DNA of 57,703 bases from Bacillota bacterium. Its GTDB lineage: Bacteria; Bacillota; Clostridia; Christensenellales; Aristaeellaceae. The stretch is taken from assembly GCA_023416655.1 (NCBI GenBank), contig JAEZHK010000030.1:1-57703 (forward strand), written 5' to 3'. A program made the translations under genes and the position numbers. Below are positions 1 through 8,640 of this stretch, one piece after another (position 1 is the stretch's first letter; each line of letters begins with the position of its first letter). Under the pieces are notes generated by a model. It saw only the letters and a list, made by a program, of their open reading frames with translations. It did no database searches and had not been told where the DNA came from.

Positions 1-1074
1 AGCCTGACCCAGGGGCTGCAGAACTCCTGCAACCCCGTGTTCGTGGAATTGGGGCTGCGGCTGGGCATTGAGCGATTTTACAAATACATGGACGCGTTCG
101 GGCTGGGCACGGTGTCCGGCGTGGACATCCCGGGCGAGGGCACCGGAATCCTGATCGATGAAGCGCGGTGCAAGCGGGTGGACATCGCACGCATTGGTTT
201 TGGCCAGTCGGTGGCGGTGACGCCGCTTCAGCTGCTGAACGCCGCCTGCGCGGCGATCAACGGCGGAAACCTGATGAAGCCCTACGTCGTCAAAGAGATC
301 AGGGACGCGGCTGGAAATCTGGTGGAACGCGGCATGCCCACGGCGATGGACCATCCGATCAGCGCCAAGACCTCCGCCACAGTCAGGATGCTGCTCGAAT
401 CGGTGGTCGAAAAGGGCGGCGGGCGCAACGCCCGCATCCAGGGCTACCGGATCGGCGGCAAGACCGGCACGGCGCAGGTATACGTGAACGGTGTGGTATC
501 CAGGGACACCCACATCGGCTCGTTTGTTGGTTTCGCGCCTGCGAACGACCCGAAGGTGGCGCTGATCGTGATCGTGGACGAGGCGTCCAAGCGCCCCGAC
601 TTCGGCGCGGTGACGGCGTTGCCGTTCGCCCGGGAGATCCTGCAAAAGACGCTCGCCTACCTGGGCTACGCGCCCGCTACGGAAGAAAAGCCCGAGGAAC
701 CGGCCACCGTGCCCGACGTCACCGGCTTGACGGAAACTCAGGCTGAAAAGGCGCTGAAAAATGTCGGTCTGGATTGCCTGGTCAGCGGCGGAACAGGCAT
801 GGTGGTGGAGCAGATGCCCGCCCCCGGCGCGCATATGGCGCGCAACTCGTTGGTCATGCTATACTTAAAGGATGCCCACGAAGATGCCCAGGAGGTAACC
901 GTGCCCGACCTGACGGGCCTTTCGATCCTCGAGGCAAACCGCCTGCTGACCGCGTACAGCCTCGCCTTGAAGGCGGACGGAAGCGGCGTGGCAGTTTCCC
1001 AAAACCCGGCGGCAGGGGCCGTCGTGACGCCGACCACCCTCGTCCGCGTCAAATTCCAGGCGCCGGGCGGCTAA
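1..1074 (+). CDS. spoVD: Stage V sporulation protein D / class B penicillin-binding protein, 3' part
   Basis: This is the C-terminal 357 residues of a transpeptidase that cross-links peptidoglycan at the outer membrane face; the gene starts before the window. The reading frame is open from base 1. An SxN motif (NSCNPVF) lies at the very start and the KTGTAQ active-site motif at about 460-477; the catalytic SxxK serine lies upstream, outside the window. After the transpeptidase domain come two PASTA domains (TVPDVTGL near 707 and TVPDLTGL near 898), which in this family bind muropeptide or beta-lactam-like ligands. Position directly before murE and the PASTA tail fit SpoVD (spore cortex) or its vegetative paralogue PbpB; sequence alone does not separate them. 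A 45-base gap with a good RBS leads into murE, so co-transcription is likely. Confidence 0.88.
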   Translation, partial: SLTQGLQNSCNPVFVELGLRLGIERFYKYMDAFGLGTVSGVDIPGEGTGILIDEARCKRVDIARIGFGQSVAVTPLQLLNAACAAINGGNLMKPYVVKEIRDAAGNLVERGMPTAMDHPISAKTSATVRMLLESVVEKGGGRNARIQGYRIGGKTGTAQVYVNGVVSRDTHIGSFVGFAPANDPKVALIVIVDEASKRPDFGAVTALPFAREILQKTLAYLGYAPATEEKPEEPATVPDVTGLTETQAEKALKNVGLDCLVSGGTGMVVEQMPAPGAHMARNSLVMLYLKDAHEDAQEVTVPDLTGLSILEANRLLTAYSLALKADGSGVAVSQNPAAGAVVTPTTLVRVKFQAPGG

Positions 1075-1119
1075 ACCGGAGCGGCCGACCCGCGCCAAAA
1101 GACACAGGAGGACGATTGG

Positions 1120-2586
1120 ATGAGAATTACCCATTTGTCTAAAAACATTCCGGGGCTCGTGCAGGTACTGGGCTACGAACACCAGGATGTCACCTCGCTG
1201 TGCACCGATTCGCGAAAGGTCGAAAAGGGCGCGCTGTTCTTCTGCATCCCAGGCCTCCGCACCGACGCCCACGACTATGCGCCCCAGGCGGTGGAGGCAG
1301 GCGCGGTGGCGCTGGTGGTGGAGCGGAAACTGGACATCGACTGCGCGCAGATCCTCGTGCCTGACGTGCGCGAGGCGCTTTCCTATATCGCCGCGGAGTT
1401 CTACGGCAACCCCGCCCAGCAGCTGAAGCTGGTGGGCGTGACGGGCACCAAAGGGAAAACCACCTCCAGCTTCCTGATCAAATCCATCCTCGAGGCCGCG
1501 GGCCACAAGGTCGGCCTGATCGGCACCGTCTGTTCGATGATCGCGGACCGGGAGATCCCCTCAAACCTGACCACGCCCGACCCCATCGACTTCCATCGCC
1601 TGCTCCGCCAGATGGCCGACGAGGGCATGGAGTACGTGGTGATGGAGGTCTCCGCCCACGCGCTGGCGCTCAAAAAGCTGGAGGGCATGGTCTTTGAGGT
1701 GGCGGGTTTCACCAACCTGTCCCAGGATCATCTGGATTTCTTCAAAGATATGGAAGCCTACCTCGAAACCAAAATGCGCCTGTTTGACAGCGGCATGTGC
1801 CTTCGGGCGGTGGTCAACGTGGACGACGAGCGCGTGGCGGACGCGTTCAAGGAGCGCTCGATCCCAGCGACCCGCGTGGGCATCCGCAGCCCCGCAGACG
1901 TCTACGCCAACGACATCGAAATCGGCGAGCGCGGCCTCAGCTACCGGCTGAGCTTCCACAAGCGCGCCGCCTTTGACGTGGAACTGCGAATGGCGGGCAT
2001 CTTCAACGTCTACAACAGCCTCATGGCCGCCGCCATTTGCGACCGGCTGGGGGTCAAGCCCACCGCCATCAAAAAGGGGCTGGAGTCGGTCAAGGGCGTG
2101 CCGGGGCGGATTGAACTGCTCGAAACCGAGACGCCCTACCGCGTGATCCTGGACTATGCCCACTCGCCCGACTCGCTTTCGAACATCCTGACCACCATCC
2201 GGCAGACCACGAGGTCCGGCCGGGTGATCGTGCTGTTCGGCTGCGGCGGCGACCGAGACCACGACAAGCGGCCCATCATGGGCGAGATCGGCGGAAGGCT
2301 GGCCGACTTCTCCATCCTGACCAGCGACAACCCCCGCAGCGAGGACCCGGGCGAGATCCTTGTGGAGATCGAGAAGGGCATCAAGCGCGTGGAGAACGCG
2401 AAGTATGTGGTCATTGAAAACCGGCGCAAGGCCATCGCCTACGCGCTGGAAATGGCCCACCCCGGCGACGTGGTGGTGCTGGCGGGCAAGGGGCACGAGA
2501 CCTACCAGGAGATCAAGGGGGTCAAGCACCCCTTCGACGAAAAGGTGGTCGTGCGGGAACTGCTGGAGAAGACCCTGGTACCATGA
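1120..2586 (+). CDS. murE: UDP-MurNAc-L-Ala-D-Glu:meso-diaminopimelate ligase
   Basis: Cytoplasmic Mur ligase that adds the third stem-peptide residue to UDP-MurNAc-dipeptide using ATP. 488 residues, the normal length. The P-loop GTKGKTTSS sits near residue 109 and the central-domain HALALKKLEG segment holds the usual carbamylated-lysine region. The C-terminal DNPRSEDP motif is the signature of meso-diaminopimelate rather than lysine specificity, so the wall is inferred to be A1-gamma type. Start ATG has CAGGAGG seven bases upstream. It is followed 28 bases later by mraY; murF, which normally sits between them in Clostridia, is absent here. Confidence 0.96.
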   Translation: MRITHLSKNIPGLVQVLGYEHQDVTSLCTDSRKVEKGALFFCIPGLRTDAHDYAPQAVEAGAVALVVERKLDIDCAQILVPDVREALSYIAAEFYGNPAQQLKLVGVTGTKGKTTSSFLIKSILEAAGHKVGLIGTVCSMIADREIPSNLTTPDPIDFHRLLRQMADEGMEYVVMEVSAHALALKKLEGMVFEVAGFTNLSQDHLDFFKDMEAYLETKMRLFDSGMCLRAVVNVDDERVADAFKERSIPATRVGIRSPADVYANDIEIGERGLSYRLSFHKRAAFDVELRMAGIFNVYNSLMAAAICDRLGVKPTAIKKGLESVKGVPGRIELLETETPYRVILDYAHSPDSLSNILTTIRQTTRSGRVIVLFGCGGDRDHDKRPIMGEIGGRLADFSILTSDNPRSEDPGEILVEIEKGIKRVENAKYVVIENRRKAIAYALEMAHPGDVVVLAGKGHETYQEIKGVKHPFDEKVVVRELLEKTLVP

Positions 2587-2614
2587 ATCGTAACGCGCGG
2601 AGGGAAAACAGAAG

Positions 2615-3610
2615 ATGCAGCGACTGATCTGGACGGTACTGATTTCGTTTTTGGCGGCGATCGCACTGGGGCCGATGTTCATCCCGTGGCTCAAGCGCAT
2701 GAAGTTCGGCCAGAACGTCTACGAACTGGGGCCGGAAAGCCACAAAAAGAAACAGGGCGTCCCGACGATGGGCGGCATCATCTTCCTGGTCCCGATGGTC
2801 GCGGTGCCGCTGATCATGGCCCAGGGCGATACCCGATGGGGGTATCTGCCGGTGGCGGTGCTCGCGACGCTGGGGTTTGGGCTGATCGGCTTTGTGGACG
2901 ACTTCATCAAGATCAAGAAGAAGCGTTCGCTGGGCCTGACGCCGATGCAGAAGATATTGCCGCAGTTGGTGCTGTCCATCGCGTTTTCGGTATGGGCCTA
3001 TACCGAGCCGTCGATCGGCTCCAAATGGATTGTGCCGTTCACGACCATCGAATGGGACCTTGGCATCTGGTACATCCCGATGATGGTGTTCGTGATGGTG
3101 GCCACCGTCAACAGCGCCAACCTTCTGGACGGACTCGATGGCCTTTTGTCAGGCTGCGCGCTGATCGACTTCATCACGATGGCGCTGGTCTTGATGCTGC
3201 TGGCCGTTTCCGGCGCGCCGGATGCGGGCAACCTGACCAACCTGATGATCTTCTGCGGCGCCGCGGCCGGGGCGCTTTTGGGCTTTCTGCGCTTCAACAG
3301 CTACCCGGCGGGCGTGTTCATGGGCGACGTGGGGTCCTTCGCCATCGGCGGCGCGCTGGTGGCGGTAACCACGCTGACCAGGCTGTCGCTGCTGATCCCG
3401 ATCATCGCGCTGGCGATGGTGGCGTCCAGCCTCTCGGACATCATCCAGATCTCTTACTTCAAGGCGACGCACGGCAAGCGCGTGTTCAAAATGGCGCCGC
3501 TGCACCACCACTTCGAGCTGAGCGGCATGGCGGAGACGCGCATCGTATCGATGTACATGATCGTTACGGCGCTCCTTTGCATGGTGGCGCTGCTCGGATT
3601 TATGGCATAA
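2615..3610 (+). CDS. mraY: Phospho-N-acetylmuramoyl-pentapeptide transferase
   Basis: Integral membrane enzyme that transfers phospho-MurNAc-pentapeptide to undecaprenyl phosphate, making lipid I. 331 residues with about ten hydrophobic segments. Recognisable family motifs are the early GVPTMGG, the acidic FVDDFIKIKKKRSLGL loop, NLLDGLDGL, and the C-terminal histidine cluster APLHHHFELSG. RBS GGAGGG lies 10 bases before the ATG. The gene directly follows murE. Four bases after its stop codon begins a copy of the dispersed four-hairpin repeat, which separates it from murD. Confidence 0.96.
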   Translation: MQRLIWTVLISFLAAIALGPMFIPWLKRMKFGQNVYELGPESHKKKQGVPTMGGIIFLVPMVAVPLIMAQGDTRWGYLPVAVLATLGFGLIGFVDDFIKIKKKRSLGLTPMQKILPQLVLSIAFSVWAYTEPSIGSKWIVPFTTIEWDLGIWYIPMMVFVMVATVNSANLLDGLDGLLSGCALIDFITMALVLMLLAVSGAPDAGNLTNLMIFCGAAAGALLGFLRFNSYPAGVFMGDVGSFAIGGALVAVTTLTRLSLLIPIIALAMVASSLSDIIQISYFKATHGKRVFKMAPLHHHFELSGMAETRIVSMYMIVTALLCMVALLGFMA

Positions 3611-3613
3611 AAA

Positions 3614-3800
3614 GGCGTTGAAAATCCGAAAGCGGCTTTTCAACGCATAAGAGGTGGCTCTGCGGGAGCCTAAAATTCTCAGGATTTTTCGGGCGGCTCC
3701 CTGACTTGTGGAATTGTTTCCTCCACCAGTGTGCGCAATGGTTATGGAAACCGATTCCCGACGCACGGGTCGCCGGGAACGATTGGAAGGTACGACGGAG
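3614..3800 (+). repeat. Four-hairpin dispersed element, copy A
   Basis: First of eight related intergenic copies. In order: hairpin 1 (GCGTTGAAAA paired with TTTTCAACGC, 3615-3647); hairpin 2 with GGGAGCC paired to GGCTCCC (about 3664-3703); hairpin 3 with GTTTCC/GGAAAC outer arms enclosing CCAGTG-type inner arms (about 3716-3752); hairpin 4 with TTCCCG..CGGGAA arms (about 3755-3782), then a conserved tail ending near GGTACGACGG. In this copy hairpin 2 carries GGGAGCC/GGCTCCC where others have GTGAGCC/GGCTCAC, a paired change. It starts 4 bases after the mraY stop and fills most of the 277-base gap before murD; no gene is seen in the gap. Confidence 0.9.
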
Positions 3801-3887
3801 TTCATTGACTGCGCAACCGAAATTTCGTAATTGTCACGGATATCCAAATGCGGTCGCCCCGAGGATGGGCGCGGGGAGGGACGGACA

Positions 3888-5255
3888 ATGAAGGGCAGGA
3901 GGGTACTGGTCGTCGGCATGGCGCGAAGCGGCGTGGCCGCGGCGCGCATGCTGCATGAGATGGGCGCGTTGGTGCGCATCTCGGACCAGAAGACCGAGGC
4001 GGAGCTTTTGGGCCAGCTGGACGAACTGCGGCTGGACGAAATCGAATGGCGGCTGGGCGAGCCGGCGGAGGCGCTGATCGAGGGCATGGACCTCGTGGTC
4101 GTCAGCCCCGGCGTACCCATCACGCACCCCGCCATCCAAAAGGCGAGGCGGCTGGGCATCCCGGTCATCGGCGAACTGGAGCTCGCCTACCGCCACGCGC
4201 AGGGCCGCCTGATCGCCATCACCGGCACCAACGGCAAGACCACCACCTGCACGCTGACCGGTGAGATCTTCAAAAACGCCGGGAAGCTCACCCATGTGGT
4301 GGGCAACATCGGCGTGCCCTACGCCTCCGTGGCGCTCAAAACACGCCCGGAGGACGTGACCGTCTGCGAGGTTTCCTCCTTCCAATTGGAGACGATTGAG
4401 AAATTCCACCCGGCGGTCACCGCCATTCTGAACATCACCGAGGATCACCTGAACCGCCACGGCACCATGGAGGCCTACACCCTTTTGAAGGCCCGCGTGT
4501 TTGAAAACCAGACAGCGGACGAAACCCTGATCCTGAATTATGACGACGACGCGCTCCGGGACATGGCCAAGGACGCGCCCTGCCGCGTTCGCTGGTTCTC
4601 CCGCACGAAGACGCCGCCGCGAGGCGCGTTTGTGGTGGGCGGCAGCGTGGTCTACGGCACCGCGGACGACTACCGCACCATCTGCGTGGCCGACGAGATT
4701 GCCATCCCCGGCCCCCACAACCTGGAGAACGCGCTGGCCGCCACCGCCATCGCCATGTGCATGGAGGTGCCGCCGCCGGTCATCCGACACAGCTTGCGCA
4801 CCTTCAAGGGCGTGGAGCACCGGATTGAGAAGGTGCGGGAACTGGACGGGGTGACCTACATCAACGATTCCAAGGGCACCAACGTGGACTCGACGCTCAA
4901 GGCCATCGCCACGATGATGAAGCCCACCGTCATGATCCTGGGCGGCTACGACAAGCACGTGGACATGACCCGGCTCTGCCAGGCGATCCCCGGCAGCCAG
5001 ATCATGAAGGTGGTCTTGATCGGCGACACCGCGGCGCAGATCCAGAAAGGGCTGGACGAGGCCGGCTTTACCGGCTACGTCCATGCGGGCCTCGATTTTG
5101 AAAAGGCGGTCGGCATGGCGCGGGAGATGGCCGAGCCCGGCTGGAACGTGCTGCTGTCCCCGGCCTGCGCCAGCTTCGACATGTTTGCCGACTACGAACA
5201 GCGCGGCCGCGCGTTCAAAGCGATCGTGGCCGCTCTGACGAGCGCCGAAACGTGA
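3888..5255 (+). CDS. murD: UDP-N-acetylmuramoylalanine--D-glutamate ligase
   Basis: Cytoplasmic ATP-dependent ligase that adds D-glutamate to UDP-MurNAc-L-Ala. From the chosen ATG at 3888 the protein has 455 residues, normal for MurD. N-terminal Rossmann motif VVGMARSGVAAA, P-loop ITGTNGKTTT near residue 112, HLNRHGTM in the middle domain, and NDSKGTN typical of MurD C-terminal ligase domains. The frame is open further upstream into the repeat, but ATG 3888 has GGGAGGG eight bases before it and begins with the expected MKGRRVLVVG. Its stop overlaps the GTG start of ftsW by four bases (GTGA). Confidence 0.95.
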   Translation: MKGRRVLVVGMARSGVAAARMLHEMGALVRISDQKTEAELLGQLDELRLDEIEWRLGEPAEALIEGMDLVVVSPGVPITHPAIQKARRLGIPVIGELELAYRHAQGRLIAITGTNGKTTTCTLTGEIFKNAGKLTHVVGNIGVPYASVALKTRPEDVTVCEVSSFQLETIEKFHPAVTAILNITEDHLNRHGTMEAYTLLKARVFENQTADETLILNYDDDALRDMAKDAPCRVRWFSRTKTPPRGAFVVGGSVVYGTADDYRTICVADEIAIPGPHNLENALAATAIAMCMEVPPPVIRHSLRTFKGVEHRIEKVRELDGVTYINDSKGTNVDSTLKAIATMMKPTVMILGGYDKHVDMTRLCQAIPGSQIMKVVLIGDTAAQIQKGLDEAGFTGYVHAGLDFEKAVGMAREMAEPGWNVLLSPACASFDMFADYEQRGRAFKAIVAALTSAET

Positions 5256-6424
5256 ACCAGGCCCCGCTTCACGGGGCCAAAGAACGGCGCGGGGCGCCGC
5301 ATGAAAGAAAACCGCTCACCATCAACGGGCGAGGGTTCGCGATCACCTTCCTGATTCTCCTGGTCTTTGGGCTGGTCGTGTTGTACGCGGCCAGCTACTA
5401 CAACGCCCAGGACCAGACCGGGAACCCCCTCAGCGAGGTGCTGAGTCAGCTGCAGGGCGTGGCGCTGGGCGCTGTGATGATGCTGGTGATCAGCCGGATC
5501 GACTACCGCCTCCTCAGAAAGCCGATCTTCACGGTGGGCCTGCTGGTGTTGAGCTTCGTCCTTCTGGGCCTGGTGGCGATCCCCGGCGTCGGCATGATGG
5601 TCAACGGCTCGCGCCGCTGGCTGAAGATCGGCCCGGCGGGCTTCCAGCCCTCGGAGATGGCCAAGTACGCGATGATCCTGTTCTTCGCGAGGGCATTGAG
5701 CCGCAGGAACTCCAGCGTGGCCTCGTTCTGGAAAAACCTCGTGCCCCTTTTGACGCTGCCGCTAATGATGTTCCTTCTGATCCTGATGCAGCCCAACCTC
5801 TCGACGGCGGGCGCGATCCTGATCGTCGCGGCGGTGATGGTGATGCTTGCGGGGGCGAAGTGGACGCACCTGACGTTCCTGGGCGCGGGAGGCGCGGCGC
5901 TGGGCGCGTTTTACGCGTTATCGGAGCCCTACAGAAGGGCGCGGCTGATGTCTTTTCGCAATCCCTTCGCATATCTTAGCAACGAGGGGTACCAGCTGGC
6001 GCAGTCGCTTCTGGCGTTCGGTTCTGGAGGACTGTTCGGCATGGGGCTGGGCAAGGGAAGGCAGAAATTTTCCTTCCTGCCCTACCCGGAGAGCGACTTC
6101 ATCTTCGCGGTGGCGGGGGAGGATATGGGGTTCTTCGGCTGCATCCTGATCCTGACCCTGTTCCTGATCTTGATCTACTTCGGTTTCCGGGTCGCCATCG
6201 AGTGCGAGGACCGCTTCGGGAGCCTGCTGGCCGCCGGCATCGTGTCGATGATCGGTGTGCAGACGGTGATGAACGTGGCGGTGGTGATCGGGCTGATGCC
6301 CACCACGGGTCTGCCGCTTCCGTTTTTTTCGGCGGGCGGCACCTCGATTTCCATCCTGATGGCGGCGGTGGGCGTGGTCCTGAACATCGCGCATGCACCA
6401 ATTTTCCGCACGGACATAGTATAG
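5252..6424 (+). CDS. ftsW: FtsW/SpoVE-type SEDS peptidoglycan glycosyltransferase
   Basis: SEDS family polymerase that links lipid II into glycan strands at the septum with a cognate class B PBP. 390 residues with about ten membrane segments, the first near residues 29-47. Family motifs include FQPSEMAKYA (residues near 130) and the C-terminal MPTTGLPLPFFSAGGTS. Starts at GTG overlapping the murD stop, so translation is likely coupled; no in-frame ATG is closer. Both the FtsW (vegetative) and SpoVE (sporulation) names fit this locus. The expected murG does not follow; the next gene is murA. Confidence 0.93.
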   Translation: MNQAPLHGAKERRGAPHERKPLTINGRGFAITFLILLVFGLVVLYAASYYNAQDQTGNPLSEVLSQLQGVALGAVMMLVISRIDYRLLRKPIFTVGLLVLSFVLLGLVAIPGVGMMVNGSRRWLKIGPAGFQPSEMAKYAMILFFARALSRRNSSVASFWKNLVPLLTLPLMMFLLILMQPNLSTAGAILIVAAVMVMLAGAKWTHLTFLGAGGAALGAFYALSEPYRRARLMSFRNPFAYLSNEGYQLAQSLLAFGSGGLFGMGLGKGRQKFSFLPYPESDFIFAVAGEDMGFFGCILILTLFLILIYFGFRVAIECEDRFGSLLAAGIVSMIGVQTVMNVAVVIGLMPTTGLPLPFFSAGGTSISILMAAVGVVLNIAHAPIFRTDIV

Positions 6425-6457
6425 TAGTGCGGCTGCGGACAATTGGAGGTGTGCCAT

Positions 6458-7711
6458 GTGGACCTGATTCGCCTGTCTGGCGGCAAAAGGCTTTCCGGCG
6501 TGGCCAATGCGGGCTGCGCTAAAAATGCTGTGCTGCCCATACTGGCGGCCTGCCTTCTGTCCGGAGCGCCGGTGACGCTGACCGGCTTTCCGATGCTGAC
6601 CGATACGCGCAACATGCTCAGCATTCTGGAAACGTTGGGCTGCAAATGCCAGCTTGAAGGCGCGAGGGCGACGATCGACGCGTCCCGCGCGGACCGCTTC
6701 GAAATGCCGGAGGTGCTTTCAAAACTCCTTCGCTCGTCGATCTTCATGATGGGGCCGATGCTGGGGCGGTTCCGCCGCGCAACGGTCACCTACCCCGGCG
6801 GCTGCGAAATCGGCCTGAGGCCCATCGAACTGCACTTGAGGGGCCTTGCCGCGCTGGGCGTCGTCATCCGCGAGGCCCACGGCATGATCTACCTGGACGG
6901 GGAGAACCTTCGCGGCGGCGAGGTCCAGCTGGATTTCCCTTCGGTGGGCGCGACGGAAAACGTGATGATGGCCGGCGTACTGGCCCGCGGCGTGACGCGC
7001 ATACATAACGCCGCCCGCGAGCCCGAGATCGCCGACCTGGAGCGCTTCATCAACGCTTTGGGCGGGCGGGTGTCCGGCGCGGGAAGCGACACCGTCACCG
7101 TGGAGGGCGTCGAGGCGCTCGGCGGCGCGGTCTACCGCCCGATCACAGACCGGATCGTCGCCGGGACGATCCTGACCGCGGCGGCGATCACCGGCGGCAG
7201 CGTGCGCGTCCAGGACGCCGTCGCCGCCGACATGGGCGCGGTGCTCGGAAAGCTCCGGCAGGCGGGCTGCACGATCGACACCTCCGGCCAGGGCGTCCTG
7301 TGCACGGCGCCGGAACGACTGAAACCCGTCGACGTCTCCACCCAGCCGTTCCCGGGCTTCCCGACCGACATGCAGGCGCAGGTCATGGCGCTGGCTGCGG
7401 TGGCGGACGGCGCCAGCGTGATCGTGGAAAACGTGTTCGAGAACCGGTTTTCCCACGCGCCGGAGCTACGGCGCATGGGTGCCGAGATCCTGGTCAACAA
7501 CCGTACCGCCGTCGTGCGCGGCGCGCATCTGACCGGCGCGAGGGTCGTGGCGCGGGACCTTCGCGGCGGCGCCGCGCTGGTGCTGGCGGGGCTTGCGGCC
7601 GAGGGCGTGACGGAAGTCGAGCACGTGGAACTGATCGACCGTGGTTACGAGTCTATTGAACGGACGCTGTCCGGACTGGGCGCGGACATCCGAAGAATAC
7701 CGATGAAGTAA
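6458..7711 (+). CDS. murA: UDP-N-acetylglucosamine 1-carboxyvinyltransferase
   Basis: Cytoplasmic enzyme for the first committed step of peptidoglycan precursor synthesis, adding enolpyruvate from PEP to UDP-GlcNAc. About 417 residues. The catalytic cysteine loop is seen as PGGCEIGLRP, matching Cys115 of the family, so a fosfomycin-sensitive type is expected. The N-terminal KNAVLPILAACLL segment and the inverted alpha/beta repeat pattern fit. GTG at 6458 is preferred over upstream TTG because GGAGGTG sits six bases before it. It lies between ftsW and divIB, the place where murG usually occurs in this cluster. Confidence 0.93.
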   Translation: MDLIRLSGGKRLSGVANAGCAKNAVLPILAACLLSGAPVTLTGFPMLTDTRNMLSILETLGCKCQLEGARATIDASRADRFEMPEVLSKLLRSSIFMMGPMLGRFRRATVTYPGGCEIGLRPIELHLRGLAALGVVIREAHGMIYLDGENLRGGEVQLDFPSVGATENVMMAGVLARGVTRIHNAAREPEIADLERFINALGGRVSGAGSDTVTVEGVEALGGAVYRPITDRIVAGTILTAAAITGGSVRVQDAVAADMGAVLGKLRQAGCTIDTSGQGVLCTAPERLKPVDVSTQPFPGFPTDMQAQVMALAAVADGASVIVENVFENRFSHAPELRRMGAEILVNNRTAVVRGAHLTGARVVARDLRGGAALVLAGLAAEGVTEVEHVELIDRGYESIERTLSGLGADIRRIPMK

Positions 7712-7721
7712 GAGGCGACCA

Positions 7722-8474
7722 ATGGCTACCAGAAGACGAAATGGCGCGAGGGGCAGGCAGTCCGGCTTTGCCGGGCTGGTGCTCTTTGCGCTTTTGGCGC
7801 TGGCCGTGGGCGTGTTGCTCAAAAGCCAGGTATTCATCATCCGGAACATCGAGGTAGACCGCGTCGAGACCATCGCGCCCAACGACGTCATCCGGAAGGC
7901 GGGGCTGACGCTGGGCGGCAGCGTCTTCGCCGCCGATGAAACCAGGATCCGCCAGAATTTTGAGCGCGAAGGGCTGGTCGCGTTCGACCGGCTGGAGCGC
8001 CGCCTGCCCGACACCGTGCGGCTGATCGTACACGAGCGCACGCGCCGCGCGGTGGTCAACTACCTGGGCGTGGCGCTGGTCATCGACGATGAGGGACATG
8101 TGATGGAGCAGCTGGGCGAGATGCCCTCCTATGATCTGACGGTGGTCACGGGCGTCCGCGCCACCAGCTATCAGGTGGGGCAGAAGCTCATGAGCGACGT
8201 TCCGCTGCAGGTGGAATCGCTTCTGAAGGTGCTTTCCGCGATCCGGGAGCAGTCGCTGGACGGGCGCATATCGGAATTGAACGTGGCCGATCTGGACAAT
8301 ATGTACATGATGGAAAAGGGCGGCATGATGGTGAAATTCGGCGATGAAACGCGCATGAAGGAGAAGCTTGTCTGGATGCGGAGCGTCCTGGACCAGCAGC
8401 TCTACCCGGAGGGGACAAACACCGGAATCCTGGATGTTTCCAGCGGGGCGAGCGCGGTGTATGTGGCGGGCTAA
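7722..8474 (+). CDS. divIB: Cell division protein DivIB/FtsQ
   Basis: Bitopic division protein of the FtsQ-FtsL-FtsB complex. 250 residues: a basic N-terminal tail (RRRNGARGRQ), one membrane helix at about 17-34, then an external POTRA domain beginning at VFIIRNIEVDRVE and an FtsQ beta domain. No catalytic site is expected. RBS GAGGCG precedes the ATG, 10 bases after the murA stop. It fits the conserved divIB-ftsA-ftsZ order. Sequence similarity in this family is low, so the call rests on topology, POTRA pattern and position. Confidence 0.88.
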   Translation: MATRRRNGARGRQSGFAGLVLFALLALAVGVLLKSQVFIIRNIEVDRVETIAPNDVIRKAGLTLGGSVFAADETRIRQNFEREGLVAFDRLERRLPDTVRLIVHERTRRAVVNYLGVALVIDDEGHVMEQLGEMPSYDLTVVTGVRATSYQVGQKLMSDVPLQVESLLKVLSAIREQSLDGRISELNVADLDNMYMMEKGGMMVKFGDETRMKEKLVWMRSVLDQQLYPEGTNTGILDVSSGASAVYVAG

Positions 8475-8520
8475 ACCAAAACATACGGGAAATGTCGCCC
8501 GGAATGGCGCTGAAATTTGT

Positions 8521-8578
8521 TGAAAAGCGTTTATTTCTAGGAAAAAGCCTTTTCAACCGCGCCGGGAACATGTATAAT
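8521..8578 (+). promoter_or_regulatory. Probable promoter with inverted repeat before ftsA
   Basis: A perfect -10 hexamer TATAAT lies at 8573-8578. The best -35 is TTTTCA or TTTCAA at 8550-8556 with a 16-17 base spacer. The -35 sits inside the right arm of an inverted repeat, GTTGAAAAG near 8519-8527 and CTTTTCAAC near 8549-8557, which could act as an operator or a leftover stem. This would give ftsA-ftsZ transcription independent of the upstream mur genes. Confidence 0.55.
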
Positions 8579-8640
8579 ACCCATAGTATGGATACCCATA
8601 ATCGCGAACCGAATTGTGTGAGGCAGGCGATGATGAGTCT

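Noticed and set aside
3614..3800. Hairpin 1 of the dispersed element as a simple Rho-independent terminator
   Set aside because: The stem is terminator-like, but no U-run follows in most copies and three more conserved hairpins follow, which a plain terminator does not explain.
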